NCBI GenBank assembly: GCA_964498785.1
Contig: CAZCJL010000004.1
Coordinates: 62,001 to 126,000, forward strand
Direction of reading: 5' to 3'
DNA from: Mariaggregatimicrobium sp964498785
Lineage (GTDB): Bacteria > Zhuqueibacterota > Zhuqueibacteria > Thermofontimicrobiales > Thiofontviventaceae
Length of the DNA: 64,000 nucleotides
Shown: positions 16,867 to 26,732 of the stretch, one piece after another
Numbering within the stretch: the stretch's first letter is position 1
Layout of the letters: each line of letters starts with the position of its first letter
Translations under genes and position numbers: made by a program
The notes under the pieces: generated by a model
What the model saw: the letters and a program-made list of their open reading frames with translations, nothing else
Told to the model about the DNA's origin: nothing
Databases searched by the model: none

Positions 16867-17611
16867 AAAAGTACTTGGTGTTATACCGGCACGTTATCAA
16901 TCCAGTCGATTTCCGGGAAAACCACTGGCCGACATCGCTGGCAAACCAATGATCCAGTGGGTCTATGAACGGGCACGGCAGGCGCGTCTATTATCCGAAG
17001 TGGTTGTGGCAACAGATGACGATCGAATTTTGAAGGCAGTACAAAATTTTGGCGGTCGTGCAGAAATCACATCCCGGGATATTCGGAACGGGACAGAACG
17101 GACGGCAGTTATCGCCCGAAACTATGATTATCCGATTATCGTGAATATTCAGGGAGATGAACCACTAATTCAACCCGACGCGATTGATGACGCGATACGG
17201 CTGTTGTTGCACGACGATAGCGTGGTTATGGGAACGCTGGTAAAAAAAGTCGAAACCATGACAGAACTGAACGACACAAACATGGTGCGGGTCGCGCTGG
17301 ATCATCAGAATTTCGCGCTCTATTTTACACGGTCAATTATCCCCTTTTGCCGGGATGAGCATGACAGGGATAAATGGTTAAATGTACACACGTATTTCCG
17401 GCATATTGGTTTGTATGTGTATCAGAACGATTTTTTACAAAAATATATCCGGATGCCGGAATCAAATCTGGAAAAGGCAGAGAAACTGGAACAATTAAGA
17501 GTTCTTGAAAACGGTTATAAAATTAAAGTGGCCGTTGTGGACTATGCCCCGCGGGGTGTTGACACACCAAAAGATCTAGAAGAATTGAAAACGTATCTGA
17601 AGGAGCTTTAG
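16856..17611 (+). CDS. kdsB: 3-deoxy-manno-octulosonate cytidylyltransferase (CMP-KDO synthetase)
   Basis: Activates KDO as CMP-KDO for attachment to lipid A, using CTP. The 251 residues show the N-terminal nucleotide-binding stretch IPARYQSSRFPGKPL (about 10-24), DDDRI near 60, the NIQGDEPLI metal/substrate block (about 99-107) and the H-x-GLYVY segment near 180. Length is standard. It overlaps gatC by 11 bp and is followed after one base by pyrG, which supplies its CTP. It shows that the organism makes KDO-containing LPS. Confidence 0.95.
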   Translation: MNHRKVLGVIPARYQSSRFPGKPLADIAGKPMIQWVYERARQARLLSEVVVATDDDRILKAVQNFGGRAEITSRDIRNGTERTAVIARNYDYPIIVNIQGDEPLIQPDAIDDAIRLLLHDDSVVMGTLVKKVETMTELNDTNMVRVALDHQNFALYFTRSIIPFCRDEHDRDKWLNVHTYFRHIGLYVYQNDFLQKYIRMPESNLEKAEKLEQLRVLENGYKIKVAVVDYAPRGVDTPKDLEELKTYLKEL

Positions 17612-17612
17612 G

Positions 17613-19232
17613 TTGGGTAAACAGCATGAAACAAAATATATATTTGTTACTGGCGGCGTTGTATCATCTCTCGGAAAAGGAATAGCTTCTGCCTCACTGG
17701 GCACATTGCTTCAATCCCGTGGTATACGAGTAACGATTCTAAAATGCGATCCATATATCAATGTCGATCCGGGCACGCTAAGTCCGTTTCAACATGGTGA
17801 GGTTTATGTGACTGACGATGGTTCTGAAACAGACCTTGATCTGGGGCATTACGAGCGGTTTCTGAATATTAGCATGTCTCAAAAAAATAATACAACAACC
17901 GGCCAAATTTATTATGAAGTAATCAATCGGGAACGAAAAGGAGATTATCTGGGAAAAACTGTGCAGGTTATACCACATATCACCGATGAAATAAAACGAC
18001 GCATTCGTGGCGTCTCTAAAAACGAACCCGCATTCGATGTCGTTATTACCGAAATCGGCGGAACAGTGGGTGACATCGAAAGTCTGCCCTTTTTAGAAGC
18101 CATCCGACAGCTCAGGTTAGATATCGGCAAAGATAATGTATTAAACGTTCATTTAACATTAATACCCTATATCAAAGCATCGGGTGAACTGAAAACCAAG
18201 CCAACTCAGCATTCTGTAATGCGATTGCGGGAAATTGGTATTCAGCCGGATATCTTGCTCTGTCGCACCGAGCAAGATCTTCCTGATGAAATGAAATCCA
18301 AAATAGCACTTTTTTGTAATGTGCCCTCGGAATCAGTCATCCCGGCTAAGGACGTGGAATCAATTTACGAAGTCCCATTGATGTTGCATCGGGAAAAATT
18401 GGATGAGCAGGTAATTGAAAAGCTCAACCTGGATCAAAGCACACCAAAATTAAAAGAATGGAAAAAGTTTGTTGAAAAATTTAAAAATCCAAAGCATATT
18501 TTAAAGATCGCTATATGCGGAAAATATATAGAGTTGCATGATTCTTATAAAAGTATCATTGAGTCCTTTGTCCATGCAGGCGTTGAAAATGACGCCAAAG
18601 TCGAGTTGAAATGGATTGCTTCGGAAGATTTGGAAAAGAAAGGTGCCGAATCTTTTCTTTCCGACGTTTCCGGTTTGTTGATACCCGGCGGTTTTGGAGA
18701 ACGCGGCATTGAAGGTAAAGTCAGAGCAGTTCAATATGCACGGGAACACAAAATGCCGTTTTTCGGAATTTGTCTTGGATTGCAATGTGCGGTAATTGAA
18801 TTTGCCCGCAATGTCTGTCAGTTATCCGACGCCAACAGCATGGAATTTGATCCTGAAACAAAATATCCGGTGATTGATTTAATGGAAGAACAGAAACGCG
18901 TCAAATCTAAGGGCGGAACCATGCGGTTAGGCGCCAGCGTATGTCAAATCAAAAAAGGATCACATGCACATAAAATTTATGGAGCAGAGATGATTATGGA
19001 ACGGCACCGCCACCGTTACGAAGTTAATAATAATTATATCGAAACACTCGAAAATAACGGCTTGATAATGTGTGGAATGAATCCGGATTTAGATTTGGTT
19101 GAAATAATTGAACTTCCGGATCACCCGTTTTTCGTTGCCAGTCAGTTTCATCCCGAATTAAAATCCAGAGTGTTAAATGTTCATCCATTGTTTCGGGATT
19201 TTGTAAAAGCAACGTTAAAATTCAATAAATAG
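17613..19232 (+). CDS. pyrG: CTP synthase
   Basis: Makes CTP from UTP with ATP and glutamine. The 539 residues have the N-terminal synthetase domain (FVTGGVVSSLGKGI at about 10-23, DPYINVDPGTLSP near 45) and a C-terminal class I glutaminase domain with nucleophile C387 in GICLGLQ and the His-Glu pair in SQFHPELKS (about 510). The start is TTG at 17613; AGGAG lies 8 bases upstream and no ATG fits the family N-terminus, so the rare start is well supported. The stop of kdsB ends two bases earlier. CTP is used by KdsB next door. Confidence 0.95.
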   Translation: MGKQHETKYIFVTGGVVSSLGKGIASASLGTLLQSRGIRVTILKCDPYINVDPGTLSPFQHGEVYVTDDGSETDLDLGHYERFLNISMSQKNNTTTGQIYYEVINRERKGDYLGKTVQVIPHITDEIKRRIRGVSKNEPAFDVVITEIGGTVGDIESLPFLEAIRQLRLDIGKDNVLNVHLTLIPYIKASGELKTKPTQHSVMRLREIGIQPDILLCRTEQDLPDEMKSKIALFCNVPSESVIPAKDVESIYEVPLMLHREKLDEQVIEKLNLDQSTPKLKEWKKFVEKFKNPKHILKIAICGKYIELHDSYKSIIESFVHAGVENDAKVELKWIASEDLEKKGAESFLSDVSGLLIPGGFGERGIEGKVRAVQYAREHKMPFFGICLGLQCAVIEFARNVCQLSDANSMEFDPETKYPVIDLMEEQKRVKSKGGTMRLGASVCQIKKGSHAHKIYGAEMIMERHRHRYEVNNNYIETLENNGLIMCGMNPDLDLVEIIELPDHPFFVASQFHPELKSRVLNVHPLFRDFVKATLKFNK

Positions 19233-19271
19233 ATTCCAGTTCAGGAAACGAGCGGAGGAAGGACAGGCCGG

Positions 19272-20207
19272 ATGCCTCAATTGAAGCGAGTTAAGAAACG
19301 GATTAAAAATTGGTTTATTTATGTTGTCGTAAAATTTGGCTACACATTTTTAAATGGGACAAAGAGAGTTACCGCATTCAAGCTTTTTAGTACGTTAGCA
19401 CCGATCGGATATTATGTTGTTTCGTCCGAGCGCAAAAAAACGATTGCTCATTTAACAAAGGTCTTTGGCAATCAGTATTCACCGGATAAAATCCGGGATA
19501 TGGCAAAAGAGGTTTTTCTCAATCTGAGCCGAAATATGGTGGATGCGTTTCGTATTTCCCAATTAACACCCAAAAATATCGATCAACTGGTGCAATACCA
19601 GGGGCTTGAAAAAATTAATGACGCGCTGCAAAGAGGAAAAGGATGTTTACTGCTAACCGGTCATGTTGGTAACTGGGAATTGCTCGGTGCGTTTGTTTCG
19701 TTAAAGGGTTACCCCTTGCATGTCATTGGCGCTCCTATTTACGATCCGAGGCTGGATGAAATGGTGGTAAATAATCGAAAGGCATCCGGTGCCCAATATA
19801 TCGCTCGTGGTTCTGCAACGAGGCAAATTATTCGTGCATTAAAAAATAATGAATTAATCGGCATCCTGATTGATCAGGACACAAAAAAAGTTGATGGTGA
19901 ACTTGTGGATTTTTTAGGACATAAAGCATATACACCTGTCGGACCGGTAGAAATCGCACATAAATTCAAATGCCCGTTGTTGCCAATTTCGATTCATATT
20001 AAAAAAGATAATACTCATTTTGTTGAAGTGGGTGAAGAAATTATTTTACAATGGACAGATGATCATGAACAGGATCGGATAAATAACACGCTGCGTTGTT
20101 CCAGGGCAATTGAACATTTCATTCTGAAACATCCGACACAATGGGTTTGGATGCATAAACGATGGCGCACACAAAAAAAACCGATCTATTATAATAAAGC
20201 AAAATAG
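19272..20207 (+). CDS. lpxL: Lipid A acyltransferase (LpxL/HtrB family)
   Basis: Adds a secondary acyl chain to KDO-lipid A on the inner face of the inner membrane. The 311 residues carry the H-x4-E catalytic motif HVGNWE (H131, E136), ARGSATRQI near 180, the block IGILIDQD at about 197-204, and the C-terminal WVWMHKRWRT typical of LpxL/LpxM. A basic N-terminus and weak hydrophobic helix suit a peripheral membrane enzyme. A strong GGAGG site precedes the ATG. It follows pyrG by 39 bp and precedes lptC by 5 bp. The acyl donor and position cannot be told. Confidence 0.9.
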   Translation: MPQLKRVKKRIKNWFIYVVVKFGYTFLNGTKRVTAFKLFSTLAPIGYYVVSSERKKTIAHLTKVFGNQYSPDKIRDMAKEVFLNLSRNMVDAFRISQLTPKNIDQLVQYQGLEKINDALQRGKGCLLLTGHVGNWELLGAFVSLKGYPLHVIGAPIYDPRLDEMVVNNRKASGAQYIARGSATRQIIRALKNNELIGILIDQDTKKVDGELVDFLGHKAYTPVGPVEIAHKFKCPLLPISIHIKKDNTHFVEVGEEIILQWTDDHEQDRINNTLRCSRAIEHFILKHPTQWVWMHKRWRTQKKPIYYNKAK

Positions 20208-20212
20208 AAATA

Positions 20213-20851
20213 ATGTCGATAACATTTATATTACAAAAAACATCAATATCATTTTTAATCGTCTTGCTATTTATATGGGGTTGTCAAACTGATGTTGAAA
20301 ATGACGTCATTACCTTTAGCGAAAGTGAATTACCGGATCAGGAAACCTGGAATTCGACGATGATCGCCACGAGTAATGGTACAACCTCTGCAATCATTGA
20401 ATTTGGACACATGGAGCGTTACAATGAGAAGCAATTGATCTTCTTTGATCAAAACATTGAGGCCGATTTTTTTGATGATCAAGGTAACCATACGTCAAAA
20501 TTAGCATCAAACAAAGGCAAAATGAATGAGAAAGACGATATTATTGAAGCTTATGAAAACGTGGTTGTGGTTTCTGATAGTGGTATCAATCTGATGACGG
20601 AAAAACTGTGGTGGGATAATGCCCGTAAAAAAATTATTTCTGACCAATTTGTAACAATTACCACCACTGAAAAGGATACACTGCATGGCGTGGGATTCGA
20701 GTCTGATCAAACATTATCAAACTGGATGATAAACGAATTGCACGGCAAAACAAGTAAAACACTTGATCTGAATTTAAAAAATCGTGTAATTACTAAAAAT
20801 GATTCCACTGAAAATGATTCCACGGAAAATGATTCACTGGAAACAGAATGA
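20213..20851 (+). CDS. lptC: LPS export periplasmic protein LptC (lipoprotein type)
   Basis: Takes LPS from the inner-membrane LptBFG pump and hands it to LptA. The 212 residues have an N-terminal signal ending in a lipobox-like WGC (Cys24), so it may be lipid-anchored rather than held by a helix as in E. coli. The beta-jellyroll repeats are visible as ADFFDDQGNHTSKLASNKGKM and L-x-TEKLWWDNARKKI. The last 20 residues are a low-complexity tail made from three 15-bp DNA repeats (20798-20842) reading NDSTE, NDSTE, NDSLE. Its stop overlaps the start of the lptA-like gene by 4 bp. Confidence 0.85.
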   Translation: MSITFILQKTSISFLIVLLFIWGCQTDVENDVITFSESELPDQETWNSTMIATSNGTTSAIIEFGHMERYNEKQLIFFDQNIEADFFDDQGNHTSKLASNKGKMNEKDDIIEAYENVVVVSDSGINLMTEKLWWDNARKKIISDQFVTITTTEKDTLHGVGFESDQTLSNWMINELHGKTSKTLDLNLKNRVITKNDSTENDSTENDSLETE

Positions 20852-21942
20852 GAATTCAGTATTTTTACATTATAATGTTCCTTTTTTCATTTACTGCTCT
20901 CCCCTGTTTTGCGCAGGAAAAGCTGGAAATTCTTAATGCAGATCGCGGGCGTGGAGAAAAGACAGATAACGGGATTGTTAGGCATCTTGAAGGAAATATT
21001 CATTTACGCCAGGGAACAGCAGAGCTTTTTTGTGAACAAGTTACCTGGTATGTGGAATTAGATAAAACGATTTTGAAACAAAATGTGACATTTATTGATG
21101 GGCCGAGAACATTACAGGCAGATGAAATTATTTACTACAACAAAAAACAGATGGCTCATGCAATGGGCCATGTCGTTATCATTGATTCTGTTTACACGGT
21201 CACTTCAGATAATGCCATATATGATGAACTTGACGAGAAAATAACCGCTAACGATAATGTTACAATTACTGATGATGAAAATTCCGTTATTTTAACGGGC
21301 CAACATGCAGAATATTTTAGCAAAGATGACCATGCAATAGCGACGGGTAATCCGGTGCTCACACGATTAGATAGCACAGGCAGCGAGGAAATTGAGGTAA
21401 CCGGAGACTTTATGGAATTGTTTGACGGCGGTGATCGTGCTATTGTGAAAGATAATGTTGTTATCACTCATAAGCAGAGTACAGCAACGTGTAACAAAGC
21501 AGAATATTTCCGAACTGAGAACCGGATTGTTCTTTCCGAAGATCCGGTTGTTCAGCAAAAATATGATAACTTGTCCGGCAAAGAGATCGAATTATATTTT
21601 AAGAAACAAAATCTTGATCAGGTTATCATAACAGGAGACGCCAGGGTTGCTTCTCAGGTTGACACAACATTTGACGATAGTCGGAGGCACAAACTTTCAG
21701 GTAATACGATACGCCTGAGCATTCAAAAAAGCCGGTTGAAAGAAGTTTTTGTGCAAGGTCAGGCAACTTGTTATTATTACATTATTGAAAATGAAGAATA
21801 TAAAGGATTGAACAAAATAATAGGCGACCAGATAATTATGTCGCTGGACGAAGGAAAAATTCATCGGATAATTATTGACAGTGATCCGCAATCTTCTTCC
21901 GGGATTTACTACCCGCCGGGTCATGAAAAATCGGATTCCTGA
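20848..21942 (+). CDS. lptA: LptA/OstA-like periplasmic LPS transport protein
   Basis: A 364-residue exported protein (signal peptide 1-22, cleavage after CFA) of the OstA jellyroll family that forms the periplasmic bridge for LPS. It is roughly twice the length of a single-domain LptA, with many repeated strands of the form D-x-ITA-NVTI and A-x-YF-x-x-(D/E)-x-x-A, so it probably holds two OstA domains or a longer jellyroll. Its position between lptC and lptB supports the call. The lptC stop and this start share ATGA. Neither LptD nor LptFG is in the window. Confidence 0.85.
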   Translation: MRIQYFYIIMFLFSFTALPCFAQEKLEILNADRGRGEKTDNGIVRHLEGNIHLRQGTAELFCEQVTWYVELDKTILKQNVTFIDGPRTLQADEIIYYNKKQMAHAMGHVVIIDSVYTVTSDNAIYDELDEKITANDNVTITDDENSVILTGQHAEYFSKDDHAIATGNPVLTRLDSTGSEEIEVTGDFMELFDGGDRAIVKDNVVITHKQSTATCNKAEYFRTENRIVLSEDPVVQQKYDNLSGKEIELYFKKQNLDQVIITGDARVASQVDTTFDDSRRHKLSGNTIRLSIQKSRLKEVFVQGQATCYYYIIENEEYKGLNKIIGDQIIMSLDEGKIHRIIIDSDPQSSSGIYYPPGHEKSDS

Positions 21943-21964
21943 TCTATTTGAGCAGATAAATTTT

Positions 21965-22696
21965 ATGGCATTAACATTAAAAGCAGAAAAACTTGTTAAA
22001 ATCTATCGCAAACGAACAGTTGTTAATGATGTAAGTCTTCAGGTAAAACAGGGAGAAATCGTCGGGCTATTAGGACCGAACGGAGCGGGAAAAACAACAT
22101 CATTTTACATGATAACCGGGATGATTCGCCCCAATCGGGGGCATATTTATCTTGATGAAAGAGATATTACAAAACTGCCGATGTACAAACGGGCGCAATT
22201 GGGAATCGGTTATCTGGCGCAGGAGCCATCAATTTTTCGTAACTTGACTGTAGAAGATAATGTGATGGCAATTATCGAAACCCTGAATCTGTCACGCGAA
22301 GGAAAAAAAGAACGCTTAAAAAAAATGCTTTCGGATTTAAATATTTCCCATTTATCCCGGAGCAAAGCATATACATTATCAGGAGGCGAACGACGGCGTG
22401 CCGAAATTAGCCGGGCGCTCGTTACAAATCCAAAATTTATTTTACTGGATGAACCATTTGCAGGAATCGATCCGATTGCAGTAGAGGATATTCAGAATAT
22501 CGTACATAGCTTAAAAGAAAAAGGAATTGGAGTGCTAATAACAGACCATAATGTTCATGAGACGCTTTCAATTACTGATCGCGCATATCTTTTATATGAA
22601 GGTGTGGTTTTAAAGTACGGGACGTCAGAATTTCTTGCAAATGATCCGGAAACACGGAAACTCTATTTAGGGGAAAAGTTCAAACTAAATCGTTAA
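21965..22696 (+). CDS. lptB: LPS export ABC transporter ATP-binding protein
   Basis: ATPase that powers LPS extraction from the inner membrane. Residues counted from ATG 21965: Walker A GPNGAGKTT 37-45, Q-loop in YLAQEPSIF, signature LSGGERRRAEI, Walker B FILLDEPFAGIDP, and H-loop ITDHNVHET, all of the LptB type. The frame stays open upstream to 21875, inside lptA, but 21965 gives MALTLKAEKL and the usual 243-residue length; an intermediate ATG at 21923 is possible. The lptB-rpoN linkage that follows is common in diderm bacteria. Confidence 0.95.
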   Translation: MALTLKAEKLVKIYRKRTVVNDVSLQVKQGEIVGLLGPNGAGKTTSFYMITGMIRPNRGHIYLDERDITKLPMYKRAQLGIGYLAQEPSIFRNLTVEDNVMAIIETLNLSREGKKERLKKMLSDLNISHLSRSKAYTLSGGERRRAEISRALVTNPKFILLDEPFAGIDPIAVEDIQNIVHSLKEKGIGVLITDHNVHETLSITDRAYLLYEGVVLKYGTSEFLANDPETRKLYLGEKFKLNR

Positions 22697-22730
22697 CGCA
22701 TAATTAGTTGAAAGATGGAGTAGCTAACTT

Positions 22731-24191
22731 ATGATGAATTTAGGTCTATCCCAGAGATTGGGGCTTCAAATGAAGCAATCGCCCCAACAAGTACTGCTAT
22801 CATCACTTCTCCAACTTCCATTAGTCAGCCTTGAACAGAGAATTCAGATCGAGTTAGAACAAAATCCCTTTCTGGAAGAAGAACTGGAAATGGAAGAAAA
22901 TCTCGAACAAGAAATGGAAATGAAAGAAAAGGCTGAAAAAGAAGAAAATGATAGCTCTGATGACGAAGATGAATATGACGGCGATATTGCCGATGGCGAA
23001 ACAGGAGATGACGACAGAGAAGTCGACTGGGATACAATTTTAAACGATGAAAACAATTACGATTATCGGGCGCCGAAAGACGATAGCGCCGAAGTTTTTG
23101 AAAAAACTGACGCGGTTGAAACATCTTTGCCCGATCACTTGCTGAGTCAGCTACACATGACAAAGCTATCTGATATCGAAATCGCGATCGGAGAAGAGAT
23201 TATATGGAATATTGGCGAGGATGGCTATTTAAGAGTCGACATCGAAGATATTTCTGAAAACTACTCCGTTTCAACAGATACAGTAGAGAAAGTATTAACG
23301 ACTGTTCAGCGATTTGATCCCGTGGGCATTGGCTCCCGAAACCTGCAAGAATGCTTGCTCATCCAATTACTGGAAATGGACGATCTAAACGAGCTGGCGA
23401 TCGCTATTTTGAGAGACCATTTTGATGATTTTAAAAACAAACGGTTTGAAAAAATTACAAAAAAATTAGGAATTACTCTGGACGATTTTAAAATCGCACT
23501 GGATGAAATTACAAAACTCAATCCAAAGCCAGGCGAAGGTTATATCGAAATCAATCAAAATTACATCATTCCGGATATTACCGTTGAAAAAGACGATGGT
23601 GAATACAAAATCCTTCTAAATGACTGGAATGTTCCGCATTTGCGAATTAATCATTCTTATAAAAAACTACTTTTAGACAAAAAAAACACCTCAAAAGAAA
23701 CCAAGGATTATATTAAGCAGCGGCTTGAATCTGCCCGATGGTTAATTAATTCAATTCATCAGCGCCGGTTGACTATTTTGAAAGTTATGGAGGCAATTTT
23801 AGAGCGACAGCATGATTTTTTTGATAAAGGTAAAAATTTTATCAAACCAATGATCCTGAAAGATATTGCCGATGAAATCGGCATGGATATTTCAACGGTC
23901 AGCCGGGTCACAAATGGGAAATATGTTCAAACAGATTACGGTGTTTTTGAATTGAAATATTTCTTTAGTGAAAAAATTAAACGAGATAACGGAGAAGATG
24001 TATCCAATAAAAAAATTCGAAATAAAATAAAAGAAATAATCTCCAAAGAAGACCCTCATAAGCCATATAATGACCAAAAAATTGCTGATATTTTGAAAGG
24101 CGAGGGTTTCAATGTGGCCAGAAGAACGGTCGCTAAATATCGAGAACAAATGATGATCCCTGTATCTCGATTACGGAGACAAATTATTTAA
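22731..24191 (+). CDS. rpoN: RNA polymerase sigma-54 factor
   Basis: Alternative sigma factor needing AAA+ activators. The 486 residues contain the Gln/Leu-rich activator region (about 4-50: LGLSQRLGLQMKQSPQQ), a strongly acidic region II (about 50-110), the core-binding part, the helix-turn-helix (DIADEIGMDISTVSRVTNGKY), and the RpoN box ARRTVAKYREQ at 463-473 that reads the -24 element. Its place right after lptB is the usual one. No enhancer-binding activator gene is in the window. Confidence 0.96.
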   Translation: MMNLGLSQRLGLQMKQSPQQVLLSSLLQLPLVSLEQRIQIELEQNPFLEEELEMEENLEQEMEMKEKAEKEENDSSDDEDEYDGDIADGETGDDDREVDWDTILNDENNYDYRAPKDDSAEVFEKTDAVETSLPDHLLSQLHMTKLSDIEIAIGEEIIWNIGEDGYLRVDIEDISENYSVSTDTVEKVLTTVQRFDPVGIGSRNLQECLLIQLLEMDDLNELAIAILRDHFDDFKNKRFEKITKKLGITLDDFKIALDEITKLNPKPGEGYIEINQNYIIPDITVEKDDGEYKILLNDWNVPHLRINHSYKKLLLDKKNTSKETKDYIKQRLESARWLINSIHQRRLTILKVMEAILERQHDFFDKGKNFIKPMILKDIADEIGMDISTVSRVTNGKYVQTDYGVFELKYFFSEKIKRDNGEDVSNKKIRNKIKEIISKEDPHKPYNDQKIADILKGEGFNVARRTVAKYREQMMIPVSRLRRQII

Positions 24192-24215
24192 TAATAACGA
24201 AGGAGGTAATCATTT

Positions 24216-25232
24216 ATGCGCGTTGGCAGTGACGGAAATATACGTTTTGGGGATGATGAAATAAAACTCCCGCAGCTTAATAAAAGAATGATTTTTATAA
24301 TTGCGGGAATTATTCTAATTCTCATTTTTATTTTTTCTTCTTTTTATACCGTAAAAACGGATGAAGTGGGAGTGATTAAAAGATTGGGAAAATATTTAAA
24401 AACCACCGATTCAGGCTTACATTTCAAATTGCCTTTTAACATCGATACAGTCACAAAAGTGAAAGGGAGCAACTATATCTTCCCGGTGGAATTTGGGTAT
24501 CGCACAATGAAAGCAGGAGTTGAAACGCAATTTATTAAAGGGAAACAATACGAATTCGAATCACAAATGTTGACAGGAGATTTAAATATTGCCGAGGTCT
24601 CATGGGTTGTTCAATATCGGATTACGAATCCCCGGGATTATTTATTCAATGTGATCGGAACTGCGCAACAGGGTCCCATCAAGACGATCCGGGATGTGTC
24701 TGAAGCGGTGACGCGCAAAATTGTTGGTGACCACAGCGTGGACGAAGTTATTATTATCGAGCGACGATCCATTGCATTACAAGTACGCCAGGAGATTCAG
24801 GAAATTTTAGATCTTTATAAAATTGGCGTTACCATTGAAACAGTAGAATTACAGGATGTGAATCCACCCGAACCAGTCCGACCTTCATTTAATGAAGTGA
24901 ATGCTTCTCGTCAGGAAATGGAGAAAGTGATTAATCAGGCTTATGAAGCCTATAATAAAGTTATTCCCAAGGCAAAGGGGGAAGCTGAAAAAACGATCAA
25001 ACAATCCGAAGGGTATGCTCTTAATCGCATCAACAGAGCCGAGGGAGACGCCAAGAAATTTATCAGTATTTATGAACAGTACCGGCTCTCGAAAGACGTT
25101 ACCAGGCGCCGCATGTATATTGAGGCGCTTTCTCTGATTTTACCTAAGATTGAAAAAAAATATGTTGTCGATAAAAATTTGAAAAATTTGCTTCCGTTGT
25201 TGCAAATGAATGAGAAGGGAGGCGCCAAATGA
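24216..25232 (+). CDS. hflK: HflK, SPFH/prohibitin-family membrane protein
   Basis: Subunit of the HflKC complex that surrounds and tunes the FtsH protease. The 338 residues have a short cytoplasmic tail, one transmembrane helix (about 28-47) and a periplasmic SPFH domain (YTVKTDEVGVIKRLGKYLKTTDSGLHFKLPF begins at about 44), followed by a long helical region rich in Ala, Glu and Lys. The N-terminal Gly/Pro-rich tail of E. coli HflK is missing. A GGAGGT site sits 9 bases before the ATG. The stop overlaps hflC by 4 bp. Confidence 0.92.
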   Translation: MRVGSDGNIRFGDDEIKLPQLNKRMIFIIAGIILILIFIFSSFYTVKTDEVGVIKRLGKYLKTTDSGLHFKLPFNIDTVTKVKGSNYIFPVEFGYRTMKAGVETQFIKGKQYEFESQMLTGDLNIAEVSWVVQYRITNPRDYLFNVIGTAQQGPIKTIRDVSEAVTRKIVGDHSVDEVIIIERRSIALQVRQEIQEILDLYKIGVTIETVELQDVNPPEPVRPSFNEVNASRQEMEKVINQAYEAYNKVIPKAKGEAEKTIKQSEGYALNRINRAEGDAKKFISIYEQYRLSKDVTRRRMYIEALSLILPKIEKKYVVDKNLKNLLPLLQMNEKGGAK

Positions 25233-26179
25233 AAAATCAGAAAATTATTAATTATATAACAGGATTTGCTGTACTTTTAGTATTATTTTTACTGGTAAGC
25301 TCGGTGTACATTGTTGATGAAACAAAACAAGTGGTTATCACGCAATTCGGTCGCCCTGTTGGAGAACCGATCACCGAAGCCGGGTTGCATATAAAACTTC
25401 CTTTTGTGCAAGAGGTAAATTCTTTCGAAAAGCGCTTGCTGGAGTGGGACGGAACCCCCACCGAAATTTCAGCACAGGACAAAGTGTTTATTGAAATTGA
25501 TACGTATGCTCGCTGGAAAATTATCGATCCGCTCAAACTCTTCCGTTCCGTGAGAAATGAAACAGGCGCTCAATCGCGGTTAGATAATATCATCGACGCC
25601 GCAACTCGTGATTTTGTTACCAGCCATGTACTGATCGAGGTTGTTCGTAGTACAAATCGAAAAATGGAGATTATAGAAACAGAATTGGATGTTGAGACCA
25701 GAACAAGAATTGATTCTATTACTATTGGAAGAAGCCAAATCTCGAAAGGTATCATGGAAGCTTCTAAAACTAAAGTTTTGGAATATGGGATCGAATTAGT
25801 AGATGTAAGAATAAAACGGATAAACTATATTCAATCTGTGCGACAAAAAGTTTTTGACCGCATGATCGCAGAGCGCTTGAGAATTGCTGAAAAATACCGG
25901 TCACAGGGACAAGGAGAAAAAGCCGAGATCGAAGGCGATATGGAAAAAGAGCTTCAGAAGATAACTTCCGAAGCCTATAGAACAGCGCAGGAAATTAAGG
26001 GAAAAGCGGACGCCCAGGCAATTCGTATCTACGCCCGGGCCTATGATCGTGATCCGGAATTCTACTCTTTTCTGAACACTCTGGAAAGTTACAAAAAAAC
26101 TATCGATGAAAACAGTACAATATTATTAACAACGGATAATGACTATCTGAAATATCTGGAATCAATCAGTGGGAAATAG
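25229..26179 (+). CDS. hflC: HflC, SPFH/prohibitin-family membrane protein
   Basis: Partner of HflK. The 316 residues have an N-terminal transmembrane helix (about 9-27), an SPFH domain beginning VDETKQVVITQFGRPVGEPI, and the helical stalk with RMIAERLRIAEKYRSQGQGEKAEIEGDME (about 210-240) that is typical of HflC. Reading starts within the hflK stop (ATGA overlap), so synthesis of the two is probably coupled. FtsH itself is not in the window; HslVU, another quality-control protease, follows directly. Confidence 0.93.
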   Translation: MKNQKIINYITGFAVLLVLFLLVSSVYIVDETKQVVITQFGRPVGEPITEAGLHIKLPFVQEVNSFEKRLLEWDGTPTEISAQDKVFIEIDTYARWKIIDPLKLFRSVRNETGAQSRLDNIIDAATRDFVTSHVLIEVVRSTNRKMEIIETELDVETRTRIDSITIGRSQISKGIMEASKTKVLEYGIELVDVRIKRINYIQSVRQKVFDRMIAERLRIAEKYRSQGQGEKAEIEGDMEKELQKITSEAYRTAQEIKGKADAQAIRIYARAYDRDPEFYSFLNTLESYKKTIDENSTILLTTDNDYLKYLESISGK

Positions 26180-26204
26180 AATAACAAGATACGAAAGGAA
26201 GTGA

Positions 26205-26732
26205 ATGTATAAAGCAACGACTATTTTGACCGTCAGGTTTAACAATAAAATTGCAATGGGTGGTGATGGTCAGGTAACTTTTGGTGACACTGTTTTAAAA
26301 GCGAATGCAAAGAAAATACGGAAGTTATATCAAAATTCGATCCTCGCCGGATTTGCAGGGACATCGGCTGATGCATTTACGCTCTTTGAAAAATTTGAAA
26401 GTAAACTGGAACAATACCATGGCAATTTGTACCGCTCGGTTGTGGAGCTGGCGAAAGAATGGCGCACTGATAAATATTTGCGCCGTCTCGAAGCACAACT
26501 TACGGTTGCCAATAACGAACATATTTTTTTGATTTCCGGCAACGGAGATGTTGTGGAACCAGATGATAATGTAATAGCGCTTGGCTCCGGCGGGGGCTAT
26601 GCATTAGCGGCAGCGAGGGCACTCATGCAAAATACGGAACTTGATGCACAAGAGGTTGTACAAAAATCAATGGAAATCGCAGGTTCAATTTGCATCTATA
26701 CGAATACTAATATCACTGTCGAAACCTTATGA
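26205..26732 (+). CDS. hslV: ATP-dependent protease subunit HslV
   Basis: Proteolytic core of the HslUV (ClpYQ) protease. The 175 residues begin MYKATTI; the catalytic threonine is T5, exposed after loss of a four-residue leader. Other marks are MGGDGQVTFGDTVLKANAKKIRKL, FAGTSADAFTL and ALGSGGGYALAAARAL, all characteristic of the T1 family. AAGGAAG lies upstream of the ATG. The stop overlaps the first possible start of hslU by 4 bp, the usual arrangement. Confidence 0.96.
   Translation: MYKATTILTVRFNNKIAMGGDGQVTFGDTVLKANAKKIRKLYQNSILAGFAGTSADAFTLFEKFESKLEQYHGNLYRSVVELAKEWRTDKYLRRLEAQLTVANNEHIFLISGNGDVVEPDDNVIALGSGGGYALAAARALMQNTELDAQEVVQKSMEIAGSICIYTNTNITVETL

Noticed and set aside
20798..20842. 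Short tandem repeats considered as a CRISPR-like or VNTR locus
   Set aside because: Units are directly adjacent with no spacers and lie in frame at the end of lptC; they encode a peptide tail.
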